Shown here: piece by piece, positions 22,741-33,184 of the stretch | Numbering within the stretch: position 1 is the first letter of the stretch | Layout: each line of letters starts with the position of its first letter | Source of the DNA: Escarpia spicata | Lineage: Eukaryota > Annelida > Polychaeta > Sabellida > Siboglinidae | Assembly (NCBI GenBank): GCA_963995525.1 | Contig: OZ023213.1 | Span: 15,734,033 to 15,798,032, forward strand | Direction of reading: 5' to 3' | Length of the DNA stretch: 64,000 nt | Notes under the pieces: model-generated | Databases searched by the model: none | The model's input: only the letters and a program-made list of their open reading frames with translations | What the model was told of the DNA's origin: nothing | Program-made: the position numbers and the translations under genes

Positions 22741-23339
22741 ACGCCCCCAAAGACGGGCATGCTCGGTTACACGACTTACTTTAAGGTTTGGTTAGTATCC
22801 CCATCATATGGTAAAATTAGCTGGTCAATTTCGAAAGGAGGTATTGCACAAAGGGGGTTCTCGCACAACGCCTGGTCCCCCTTGGCTACGGCCCTACGTA
22901 TATATCAATTTCAGTTGCAATGTTGATTATATCTTTAACTGGCTCACTGGTGTGTAAAAGTGCGGTTGTTTGCGTGCCCTTTCGTGTAGTCCGCTGAAGC
23001 CGTTATTCGTAACAACTCTTTTTTCAACATAACAAACTTGTCGACATGTCAGGAGGTGCGCCGTTAAACCAGCGCGACACATTGTACTCTACACTATGGC
23101 GTAGTTCGATTGCACGCAACGATTTTACACGGAACGTTTCTTGCAAGTGTTAACACATACAAACATAAAACGCTAGAACTTGATACAATCTACGTCATGC
23201 AAAACATGAGATATATATTATACCTGAGTAACCCCTGGATTGCACGGCGAGAGAAATTACATATGTTGGTATTGTCTGTTGAGCGATCGTTCACAGTTGT
23301 TGAAATGTGTCTGTTCGTACACGTAGCTGACCGCAGACA
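22741..23339. other. No recognisable feature
   Basis: Unique-looking sequence without a supportable frame, promoter or RNA. The GC-richer part (22742-22900) could be a short repeat fragment, but there is no second copy in this window. Confidence 0.35.
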
Positions 23340-23905
23340 TCGACATGTGTTAGTGTTATTGGTGCGCAGAGGGTGGAGGATTTGATGACAATGACCTGCG
23401 ATTTAGACCGGTTGAGTATTAGCCCATTGTCGCAGAGCCAGACGCGCGCGAGTGCTTCTGCGTGATCGGTTGGTGGAAAGTCGACGTACAGTTGAGTGTC
23501 GTCAGCGTATACTGAAGATGATGTTGTGTACCATGTTGTAGGAGAATTTTCGCTAGTGACGCAATGTAAACATTAAATAGTATCGGTCCAAGGACCGACC
23601 CTTGTGGAACACCGGTCTTCAGGACACTGATCTCCGATGTTTCTTTTTTGACGCGTACCACAGACGTTCGGCCATGCAGGTAAGACGCTATCCAAGCATG
23701 TGCTGCACCACAGATGCCATAGATGTGCAGGCGTCGCAACAGAATAGCGTGGTCAAGTGTGTCGAATGCAGCAGAAAGGTCAAGTAGCACCAGAAGTACA
23801 CCTGGACTTGCATCAGTCGACAGCGCCACATCGTTGTGGATGCGCAGAAGCGCTCTCTCGGCGCTATGACGTGGGTAATATGCGCTCTGGTAGACTGGAT
23901 ATACG
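23340..23905 (-). mobile_element. LINE reverse transcriptase fragment
   Basis: The minus strand reads QSAYYPRHSAERALLRIHND, then VLLDLSAAFDTLDHAILLRR, then GVPQGSVLGPILFNVYIASL, i.e. RT motifs up to the active-site block. A frameshift then moves to the frame with YADDTQLYVDFPPTDHAE and NGLILNRSKSQVIVI. The motifs are those of an L2/CR1-like non-LTR RT. Truncated at both ends and frameshifted, so inactive. Confidence 0.8.
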
Positions 23906-23916
23906 CTGTTTCCCTC

Positions 23917-24225
23917 GAGGCTAGCTTACTTAGTGTAATGCTGAATCAGGCACAGTAGAGATTGGCTGCCCGCGTGCTCAGAAAGCCAGACATACGTGTG
24001 CCAAAGAAGTTGTTCTCCTGTTAGCCGTCAGTCGGAACCCGCTCTCGTGCAGGGAAAAGAAACGATATAATCACAAACAGAAGACATCTATCAAGAACTG
24101 TAATATGGACCCTGGCTGTTGGGAGAGGACAGCATATGATCGACCAACTTGACGCAACGAAACCACAGCCGCTGCTGTGTCCTTTGAATATTGTCGCGTT
24201 GCAGAGGCCACGAGGACACACACAC
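23917..24225 (+). mobile_element. LINE ORF2 C-terminal tail, decayed copy
   Basis: Homologous to 14970-15250 (QARLAARVLRKPD-like reading with a TAG where the better copies have Gln/Leu). It leads into a microsatellite and repeat X. Confidence 0.65.
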
Positions 24226-24360
24226 AAGCACGCACGCACGCACGCACGTACGCACACACACACATACATGCATGCATAGATACATACATATATATATATA
24301 TATATTCATACATGCAAACACACACACATACATACGTACACACACATGCAAACATAGAAA
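24226..24360 (+). repeat. ACGC/ACAC/ACAT microsatellite
   Basis: Mixed tetranucleotide array between the LINE tail and repeat X. Confidence 0.85.
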
Positions 24361-25260
24361 ATATGGTTTAGTCATGAATCACGAATGTTGCAAAACACTA
24401 TATATTGCCTGTGAGCTGGAGTTGTGTTCCACATTTACAAATGACTCTCGTAAATAATAAAATGATAGATTTCTAATGAATCAAATGCAATTGCTGTACG
24501 TGCTCACGATATAAGCATCAACCGTTTTCTGTTTTAAAACAAAATGACAAAATATATCATCTTTCTGGTGACATCGACAGAACCACTTTCTTCCGTGTCC
24601 CAACTATATGTATTCGCCATTGAAAAACTGTACGTGTAGCTAAGTGTTTTGCTTAAAGCGACATCGATAGTTTTTACTAAGTTTTACGCTGGATTGACGT
24701 CATAATTCTTCGAGGTCTTGAACACGAAGTCTGAAGAATAATGACTAAAAAGACATGTCGCACAGAAAAACACAATAGAAAGACACCTAATAAATTAAGT
24801 AACTGTCACAGCATACGTAAAATGTACAAGTAAGAAAGAACACGGAAATATAGTACAGATTACCACGGCATATTATTAATGTTGTGTCGAGGTACAACGT
24901 ATTGACTGAACCATAATTGCGGTGTAACAGGTAAGTACGATTTTGTGTCGTTTATCAAGCTAATCAATTAGCCTAATAAAATTACTTCGAATTTATTCTA
25001 GTTTGTGTTGTCACTGTTTAAAATAAAATGTATGTGTAGTTTTCGGGTTTTTCATGACAACTGAACGAATGGGTTTAATCATTTAGTTACTAATTTAGAA
25101 AATTCCTTTTCTCCATCAACCTTTTCAAAAGAGGCCTGCCATTTTCAACAAAAAGATCAGTTTATCAAATAATCAATTAACAACTAGACAAGTGTTGACA
25201 TAAAGTTTGGAAAAATGTCCAAGTTGCAACACAAAATGCACTGAAATATTATTTTTTCAG
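24361..25260 (+). repeat. Repeat X, forward orientation
   Basis: Matches 13925-14760 and 54610-55500, and the reverse complement of 1271-2090. It is followed by a second X copy at 25660-26560, so two X-type units lie in tandem here. Confidence 0.75.
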
Positions 25261-25277
25261 TTGGTGTAGGGTCTCTG

Positions 25278-25660
25278 TGCGTGCGTGCGTGCGTGCGTGC
25301 GAGCGTGCTTGCGTGCGTGCGTGCGTGCGTGCTTGCGTGCGTGCTCAAAGTCTACAGAGCGATTGTCACAACACCACTGCACTACGCGGGTTAGAAAAGG
25401 ACCGTGTACCAGCGCTGTGCCAAGAGATTAAACCACTTCCACACGAGCTGTCTACGAAAGTTGCTGAAGACTAAGACGCAGGACAAAGTACCAGACACTA
25501 AGGTGCTCGACCAGGCTGGCTTACTAAGTGTAAACACCATGTTGAATCAGGCACAGTAGAGATTGGCTGCCCGCGTGCTCAGAAAGCCAGACATACGTGT
25601 GCCAAAGAAGTTGTTCTCCTGTTAGCCGTCAGTCGGAACCCGCTCTCGTGCAGGGAAAAA
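25278..25660 (+). mobile_element. (GTGC)n plus LINE ORF2 C-terminal tail
   Basis: GTGC units at 25278-25345, then a decayed reading of KRTVYQRCAKRLNHFHTSCL, RKLLKTKTQDKVPD and AGLLSVNTMLNQ, with stops. It breaks off at 25660, where repeat X resumes within the KKR region seen in other copies. Confidence 0.65.
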
Positions 25661-26560
25661 TATGGTTTAGTTATGAATCACGAATGTTGCAAAACACTAT
25701 ATATTGCCTGTGAGCTGGAGTTGTGTTCCATATTTACAAATGACTCTCGTAAATAATACAATGAGAAGTTTCTAATGAATTAAATGCAATTGCTGTACGT
25801 GCTCACGATATAAGCATCATCCGTTTTCTGTTCATAACATTTTAAAAACAAAATGACAACATATATCATCTTTCTGGTGACATCGACAGAACCACTTTCT
25901 TTAGTGTCCCAACTGTATGTATTTGTCATTGAAAAACTGTACGTGTAGCTAAGTGTTTTGTTTAAAGCGACATCGATAGCTTGATTAAGTTTTACGCTGG
26001 ATTGACGTCATAATTACTCGAGGTCTTGAACAGGAAGAATAATGACTAAAAAGACATTTCGCACAGAAGGACACAATAGAAAGACACCTAATAAATTAAG
26101 TAGCTGTCACAGAATACGTGAAATATACAAGTGAGAAAGAACACGGAAATATAATATAGATTACCACGGCAGATTATATCAATGTTGTTTCGAGATACAA
26201 CGTATTGATTGAACCATAATTGCGGTGTAACAGGGAAGTACGATTTTGTCTCGTTTATCAAGCTTATCAATTAGCCTAATAGAACTATTTCGAATTTATT
26301 CTAGTTTGCGTTGTCGCTGATTAAAATAAAATGTATGTGTAGTTTTCGTGTTTTTCATGACAACTGGACGAATGTGTTTTAGTCATTTAGTTACTAAATT
26401 AGAACATTATTTGTTTGCGTCGACCTTTTCAAAAGATGCCGCTGTCGACAAAAAGATCATTTTGTCAAATTATCCATTAACAACTAGACAAGTGGTGACA
26501 TGAAGTTTGGAAAGGTTCTAATTTGCAACACAAAATGCACTGAAATAGTATCTCTCATTT
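25661..26560 (+). repeat. Repeat X, forward orientation, second copy
   Basis: Close match to 24361-25260 over its length, with small deletions. Ends in the 90-bp core before the microsatellite. Confidence 0.75.
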
Positions 26561-26569
26561 GGTTACAGT

Positions 26570-26755
26570 CTATGTGTGTGTGAATGCATGCGTGCATGCG
26601 CGCGCGTGTGGGTTTGCGTGCGTGTGTGCATGTGCATGAATGTATGTATATGTATGGATGTACGTATGTGTGTATGTATGTGCGTATGTATATATGTATG
26701 TATGTATGTATGTATGTGTGTATGTATGTATGCATGCATGCATACATACATACAT
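26570..26755 (+). repeat. GTAT/GCAT microsatellite
   Basis: Mixed tetranucleotide array. The 25 bases after it (CATCCTGAAAGATCATAACA...) also occur at 26905 inside the hAT relic, so the array sits within duplicated transposase sequence. Confidence 0.85.
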
Positions 26756-28100
26756 CCTGAAAGATCATAACATCCACGTGGTAACCAGGTGATTCTCTCA
26801 GTGTTCTTGAGGATACTAGCTGGGTGTAAAGTCAAAGAGTTCTTTTTTGATTCCATATACGTAGAGAGAGCAACTGACGAAGCTATTGCTCATGCTAGCA
26901 TGGACATCCTGAAAGATCATAACATCGACATCAGTAAAGTCAGGGGTCAGGCTTTGTATGTCCACTGCAACAGTCATGTCCTCAACTTGAGCTTCGCCAA
27001 AGCATGTAGACTCCCTGCCATCCGGAACATGTTTGACACAATTAATTGTGTATTATTTGTTTTTGAGATATCCCTCAAACGATAATGATTCTTGGAACTA
27101 ATCATATACAAACTTTTGCCAAATATAAAGAAAAAGACGCTTGTTGTACTGTGTAAGATCAGGTGGGTAGAACGTCACACATGCTACAACGCGTTTCGCG
27201 ACATGTACGAGTTATTGTATGAATGTTTGGAAGCCACACTGAATCGAACAGAATTTAGTGACATCGTCGAGGAGGCTTCATGGACTGGCAGTTGGGACCA
27301 GGAGACTAGGACGAAGGCGCAAGGGCTGCTAACAAGCCTCGCGTCTTCATATGCGATAATTACATTGATGGTCATCAAGAATGTATTGGAGAATGTCAGG
27401 CTCATGGCTTCCATGCTCCAAAAGAGATGGAGATATAGCTATGGTTGACCAAACCAAGGAACGACTGTCACAAATATTATGATGAGACACCAAGAGATAG
27501 AAGAAGAGTACAGTGTGTGATATAAAGATGCTACACGTTTAGGCACACTTCTTCGTCCAACCATCTCAGCACCAAGGACACCCCGATCGTTCCGGCAGAT
27601 CCAGAGAGCCATCGTCCCACGCACAACCCCACGGGAGCACTACCTGCACAATCTAACCATTCCGATCTGTGACCACCTGTCTGCCGAAATCCACAATCGA
27701 TTTAACTTAGAAAACAGGAATTGTACAAATATTCTTGCTCTACTCTGTTCTGGGAGTCAGACATGCCAAACGTATATTCACTGCGAGCAGAGGTGACGGA
27801 AGTGGAGAACAACGGAGCCCGCAAATTGATCGTCTTCGCCTAACCTTGCTGAATGGGTCATGCTCGTAGATGAAGACACCTTCTCGAACATCAGCACGAG
27901 GATGGGTTGCACTCTTCCAGTTGGAAGTTGTGAGGTCCAACGTTCATTCTCCTGCCTACGACGGGTCAAATCCTACCTTCGCAACAGGATGGGGGAAGAT
28001 AGGCTTTCTGGGCTCACCTGATGAACATGAACCACGGCGTGGATTTTGATATGGAAAAAGTTTATAATATACTCATAGAAAGGAACAACGAAAAATAGTA
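26756..28100 (+). pseudogene. hAT transposase relic, ZMYM1-like
   Basis: Two adjacent frames (26789-27085 and 27092-27448) carry KDHNIDISKVRGQ, then LYVHCNSHVLNLSFAKACR, then IRWVERHTCYNAF, in the order seen in ZMYM1/52-kDa-repressor-like hAT transposases. The usual DGASNMSG block between GQ and the YVHC motif is missing. Frameshifts and stops follow from 27448. Near 27905-28060 the dimerisation region is readable (CEVQRSFSCLRRVKSYLRNR, then MNMNHGVDFDMEKV in another frame). Inactive; no inverted termini were located. Confidence 0.8.
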
Positions 28101-28734
28101 TCAAGTTACATGTTGTATCAATAATCAACTGACTCAAATCAGGTGTGCAAATATTAACATCTCCATAATGTTCCGGATGGCAGATAATCAACAGGCATTG
28201 GCGATGCTCCAATTTGGAAATCAGTGGGTACATTGTAGTGGAGTCTGAGTAATAATTAACATGTCTGCTCATCAACAGAAGTTACTGAAACACAGCTCAT
28301 GTAAACAGAGTTTCTAGTATCAACTTATTGCCAACACCCAGCAACAATCTAATAACTGACTATATTCTGTATATATTATGATTAAGATACGGAGGTAGTT
28401 TGAAGTCTTTCAACTATAGTAATATTTTTATCAGAATGTTATTACAAACCGATATCAATGATATTTAACATCCCAAGTTGAGATGGGACCGATATTTACG
28501 TGATCTCCGAGTCACAAGAGGTACACAGCCCCGAAGTTGAGAGCCAGGTATAATCACGAAATGTACCATGTCCGGTCTGCGTCTTGAATTCAGAACTTTG
28601 GCATGAAAGGCGGATGTACAATTCACTACATCTACGTATTGTGTTTGTTATCATCACTATCAGGATAAGCTATTCAATACAGTTTTGTATTAATAGATAC
28701 GTTGAATAACATAGAAAATGCGAATAGCATTAAT
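28101..28734. other. No recognisable feature
   Basis: AT-rich spacer between the hAT relic and island 2. No gene, RNA or second copy noticed. Confidence 0.4.
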
Positions 28735-28886
28735 AGTTATAAGGGCCCGGCTGACCCCGTGCATCAGTCAAAGATCAAAGGAACATAAAAGGATTTCGGT
28801 GCAGTAGCGCAATAGCACCTCACTTGCCTTCTTTATTTAAAAAAAAAAGATTAATGACCTGTCATAAAAATCTACTTATAAAAAAT

Positions 28887-29005
28887 TGGCTACCGGGGAA
28901 GCCGAATTGGTGGAGTGGGTACCGCCAAAAGAAGCCTTCTGGGGTAGCGCCCACGGAGACAAAGAAGGTCAAAATATGCTCGGTAAATTATTGATGCGCC
29001 TCTAG
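28887..29005 (+). pseudogene. 3' fragment of NADAR gene in left arm
   Basis: Encodes LATGEAELVEWVPPKEAFWG, then SAHGDKEGQNMLGKLLMRL and a TAG, almost identical to the last 39 residues of the gene at 37189-37617. The upstream two-thirds is missing; the sequence before 28887 is AT-rich arm sequence. The 119 bases differ by about one residue from the right-arm copy. Confidence 0.85.
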
Positions 29006-29159
29006 TGGCTATCCGCGTAAGGAGGTTATATAGTGGTTATTCACGAGGGCTAATGTAGAAGTGCTATTATTAGGTACATGTGTTGTGAGCTGGTTGTTTA
29101 TTCTTTCGCTTACCCGTACAAACCTGTAGTCGGCGATTACAACGGCGGCTGCTGGTGTC

Positions 29160-29430
29160 GTTAATGTTGACCTATGACTTCAACACCGTCGGTGCCTAGC
29201 TGTAAGCGGGCGTGTACAAATGATGACGATATTGGTGATCTATGACCTCGACGCCGTCGGTGCCCTAGTTAAGCCTAGCTGAAAGCGATATGCCGTGAGG
29301 GCCGTGAGGCGGAACGCTAAGAGCCGATATTGTTGACCTGTGACTTCGATGCCGTCGGTGCCTAGTTAAGCGTAGCTGTAAGCGATTGTCGTGAGGCAGA
29401 ACGCGCTAAGCGCTAAAAAAATATAGACTG
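29160..29430 (+). repeat. GCCGTCGGTGCC tandem segments
   Basis: Three diverged units of roughly 85-100 bp, each with TTGACCTATGACTTCGA-like and CGCCGTCGGTGCCTAG sequence. The right arm has only one such unit (near 37000), directly joined to sequence that in the left arm lies beyond 29775, so about 580 bp differ between arms. Confidence 0.6.
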
Positions 29431-29638
29431 ACGCTGACTGGGGAACACTACTGATTCATACGATAACCTAGGTAGAAATAAGACTGGTTTCTAATAAGGG
29501 TGCTGTATTTTTAAGCTGAAGTTGACTTTATAGTGGATTATTATGCACGCGTAGTTGGAATATTACGAAGAGGACTATATTGTGAACATAGGAAAGGAGA
29601 CGGTAAGAGATATATTTTATTAATGCTTTTTACCATGT

Positions 29639-30100
29639 TTAATATCCTCCATAGTCCATAGGAGCTCCGCCACCATACGATGATCGAGGGGGTCCTGTGT
29701 ATGGGGGAAAGCCACCCCGACGAGGTGGTGTTTGAGACGGCGCCGCGCCAAGGCCGAGCATTTCTAGTTCGGCTCCACGACCGAGCATTCGCTGTTGTAT
29801 CAGCTGATGTTGTATGCCCGCCACCGTAGCCGTGGGGTGGTGTTTCACTTGATGCTGATGTAACGGGGGCGACCAACAGCGTCATCGTTCTCCGGTGCGC
29901 ACGATGACGCACCCCGAGGCGGCGACGCGCTCCGGTCGACAGCAGCGTCGCCACTCTGCCAAGAACAAAAGAACGCCCTTCTCCTGCCGATTCGACGAAT
30001 CCTTGCGTATGGCACAACAACGCCACTCGGTGTAAATGTAATGACACGCGAATCCTCTTTTTCCTTCGTGGATCTAGTAGGCGGGGGTAGTCCAAACCTA
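29639..30100 (-). other. Possible exon(s) of an island 2 protein
   Basis: GC-rich sequence in an AT-rich setting. One minus-strand frame (29639-29848) ends in a Gly/Pro/Tyr-rich tail (GGFPPYTGPPRSSYGGG...DYGGY). Just upstream a different frame reads FTPSGVVVPYARIRR. The longest single frame (29541-30161) is Arg/Ser-rich and less protein-like. Joining the first two would need a splice or a frameshift. The right arm (36660-36998) keeps the upstream part but lacks the Gly/Tyr tail. I cannot name the product; low confidence. Confidence 0.3.
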
Positions 30101-30523
30101 TTTCGGGATAAAAAAAATCGATATGTAATATATATAGAATTCTAGTTACAAAAGTATACAAATAGTAGAATTAGTAAATTATAGGGAGTGAATATTAAAA
30201 CAAAAGATAGGTGATGTAGTGACGTATCGATCATGGTCGCGACTCTCTTTTTCTACATAGTGGTCCGGATCTTTGTAGGAAACGTGTTGCTCCATAGCTT
30301 TCGTTTAACGGTATGTCATAGATGTTGTTTACGATGTTCGCTGTAGGAACGCTTACGAACGCTTGACGCTTGGCACGTAGGCACCGTCACATAGGCCTTT
30401 ACCCAACTGGGTTGCGTAATTTTCTAAATTCTTAGTAAAAGCTTAAATGTGTAAAATAAACGGTCTATAATATGAAGCAAGGACTACAGAATCTTATATT
30501 AAATTTATAGTTGAAAATAACGC

Positions 30524-30533
30524 TATATAAAAG
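30524..30533 (+). promoter_or_regulatory. TATA-like box facing the satellite centre
   Basis: TATATAAAAG in a GC-flanked context (GCGACGCG follows). The mirror site in the right arm (near 36240) has lost it. If active it would transcribe towards the microsatellite block. Confidence 0.3.
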
Positions 30534-30714
30534 CGACGCGAAGTTTATGCACTAACATGACCGCTCGTTTTTTGTATTTTCAATATCCTTGTTAGACTCG
30601 GCTGTTTTGTGGTATACGTGTTCGAGCGCCCGTAGGCCATTCACTAGGCTCTTATAAATACATAGGCTAAAAAGACCTCTGTATTCACACGTTTTCGGTG
30701 TGTTAACGTCGTTT

Positions 30715-32145
30715 ATAGATACAGACATAGACAAGTACATAGATACATACATAGATACACACATAGATACATACATAGAGACAGAAATAGATACATACTA
30801 AGAGACAAACATAGATACACACATAGAGACAACCATAGATGCATACATAGAGCAGACATAGAAATATACATAGATACATACATAGAGATATACATAGATA
30901 CATAGGTAGAGACAGACATAGATATATACACAGAGACAGACATAGAGACATACATAGATACATACATAGATAAAGAAATAGATACATACTAAGAGACGAA
31001 AATATATACATATATAGATACACACATAGAGACAACCATAGATGCATACATAGCAGAGCAGACTTAGAAATATACATAGATACATACATAGAGACATACA
31101 TAGATACATACGTAGAGACAGACGTAGATACATACACAGAGACAGACATAGAGACATACATAGATACATACATACATAGAGATAGACATATATACATACA
31201 TAGAGAAGATACATACATAGAGAGAGACATAGAAACATACATACAATCATACATTGATACATACATAAATACATACATAGACACATACATAGAGACGTAC
31301 ATAAATACATAGAGACATACATAGATACATACTAAGAGACACACGTAGATACAGACATAGCCAAATACAGAGAAACATACATATATACATACATAGGTAC
31401 ATACATAGAAACAGAAATAGATACATACTATGAGACAAACATAGATACAGACATAGATAGACATATAGAGACAGCCATTGATGCATACATAGAGCAGACA
31501 TAGATATATACATAGATACATACATATATAGAGACAGACATAGATACATACATAGAGACAGACATAGAGACATACATATATACATACATAGATACATACA
31601 TACATAGAGATAGACATAGATACATACATAGAGAAGATACATACATAGAGACAGACATTGAGACATGCATACATTGATACATACATAGCTACACACATAG
31701 ACCCATACATAGATACACACTAAGAGACAGAAATAGATACAGACATAGATACACACATAGAGACATACATAGATACATACATAGAGCAGACATAGAGCAG
31801 ACATAGACACATACATAGAGACATACATAGATACACACATAGAGACATACATAGATACATACATAGATACATACATAGAGACATACATAGATACATACAT
31901 AGATACATACATAGATACAGACATAGATACAGACATATATACACACATAGAGGCAGATATAGAGATATACATAGATAGATACCTACATAGAGACCGACAT
32001 ACATACATACACAGAGACAGACATAGATACATACTAAGAGACAGACATAGACACAGACATAGACAAATACATAGACATATACATACATACATATATAGAG
32101 ACAGATATAGATACATACTAAGAGACAAACATAGATACAGACATG
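30715..32145 (-). repeat. (ATAGATACATAC / ATAGAGACAGAC) satellite, left
   Basis: A 1.4-kb array built from ACATAGATACAT and AGAGACAGACATAG words of 4-bp register. The array at 33185-36052 is its reverse complement in composition. Long Met/Tyr/Val/Cys/Ser frames across it, including a 515-residue one, are translation artefacts. Confidence 0.95.
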
Positions 32146-32224
32146 GGCGGCGGCGAGGGCGGATGGGGACGGCGACGGTGGGTGGGTGAATGGGTGCGAG
32201 CATGTGTGCAAGACTAGAACTCAC

Positions 32225-33180
32225 TAACATTAGACAGTTGAACATAGAGTAAGAAGGTAGAGAGCGATATGCAAGCGGCAGATGCAGAAGGTATGTGGAC
32301 AGTTGAAGATACAGTAAGAAGGTAGAGAGCGACATGCAAGCGGCAGATGCAGAAGGTATGTGGACAGTTGAAGATACAGTAGGGAGGTACAGAGCAAGAT
32401 GCAAGCGGGAGATGCAGACGGTATGTGGACAGTTGAAGATACAGTAAGGAGGTACCGAGCGAACTGCAAGCGGCATATGCAGAAGGTATGTGGACAGTTG
32501 AAGATACAGTAAGGAGGTAGAGTGCGACATGCAAGCGGGAGATGCAGAAGGTATGTGGACAGTTGAAGATACAGTAAGGAGGTACAGAGCAAGATGCAAG
32601 CGGGAGATGCAGAAGGTATGTGGACAGATGAAGATACAATTAGAAGGCATAGAGCGAGCTGCAAGTGGCAAATGCCGAAGGTATGTTGACAGTTGAGGAT
32701 ACAGTAAGGAGGAACAGGGCGACATGCCAGTTTGACATGCAGAAGGTATGTGGACAGTTGAAGATACAATAAGGAGGTAGAGAGCGACATGCAAGCAGGA
32801 GATTCAGATGGTATGTGGACAGTTGAAGATAGAGTAAGGAGGTAGAGAGCGACATGCAAGTGGGAGATGCAGAAGGTATGTGGACAGTTGAAGAAACAAT
32901 AAGGAGGTAGAGAGTGACATGCAAGCGGGAGATGCGGAAGGTATGTGGACAGTTGAAGATACAATAAGGAGGTAGAGAGCGATATGCCAGTGGGAAATGC
33001 AGAAGGTATGTGGAAAGTTTAAGATACAGTAAGGAGGTAAAGAGCGACATGCAAGCGGCAGATGCAGAAGGTATGAGGACAGTTGAAGATACAGTAAGGA
33101 GGCACAGAGCGACATGCAAGCGGGAAATGAAGAAGATATGTGGACAGTTGAAGATACTGTAAGGAGGTAGAGAGCGTCAC
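32225..33180 (-). repeat. 65-bp minisatellite at centre of island 2
   Basis: About 14 units with a measured period of 65 bp (GTATGTGGAC at 32291, 32356 and 32421). Each contains ATGCAGAAGGTATGTGGACA, GTTGAAGATACAGTAAGGAG and GTAGAGAGCGACATGCAAGC. Because 65 is not a multiple of 3, all three frames are similar and open for long stretches on the minus strand. A GC-rich linker (32146-32215) separates it from the left satellite. Confidence 0.95.
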
Positions 33181-33184
33181 TTAG

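Noticed and set aside
23110..23385. 91-aa frame upstream of the LINE RT fragment
   Set aside because: Its end overlaps the reversed RT fragment and there is no motif or splice support.
29541..30161. A 206-aa Arg/Ser-rich protein
   Set aside because: The alternative frames look more protein-like, and the right-arm copy truncates this one at once; kept only as an uncertain coding remnant.
31247..32794. 515-residue minus-strand frame in island 2
   Set aside because: It merely runs through the 65-bp minisatellite and the ATAGATAC satellite; parallel frames are equally open, so it reflects repeat composition.
32225..33180. Regular 65-bp repeats resembling a CRISPR-like array
   Set aside because: Units are contiguous without unique spacers, and the genome is eukaryotic; it is a minisatellite.
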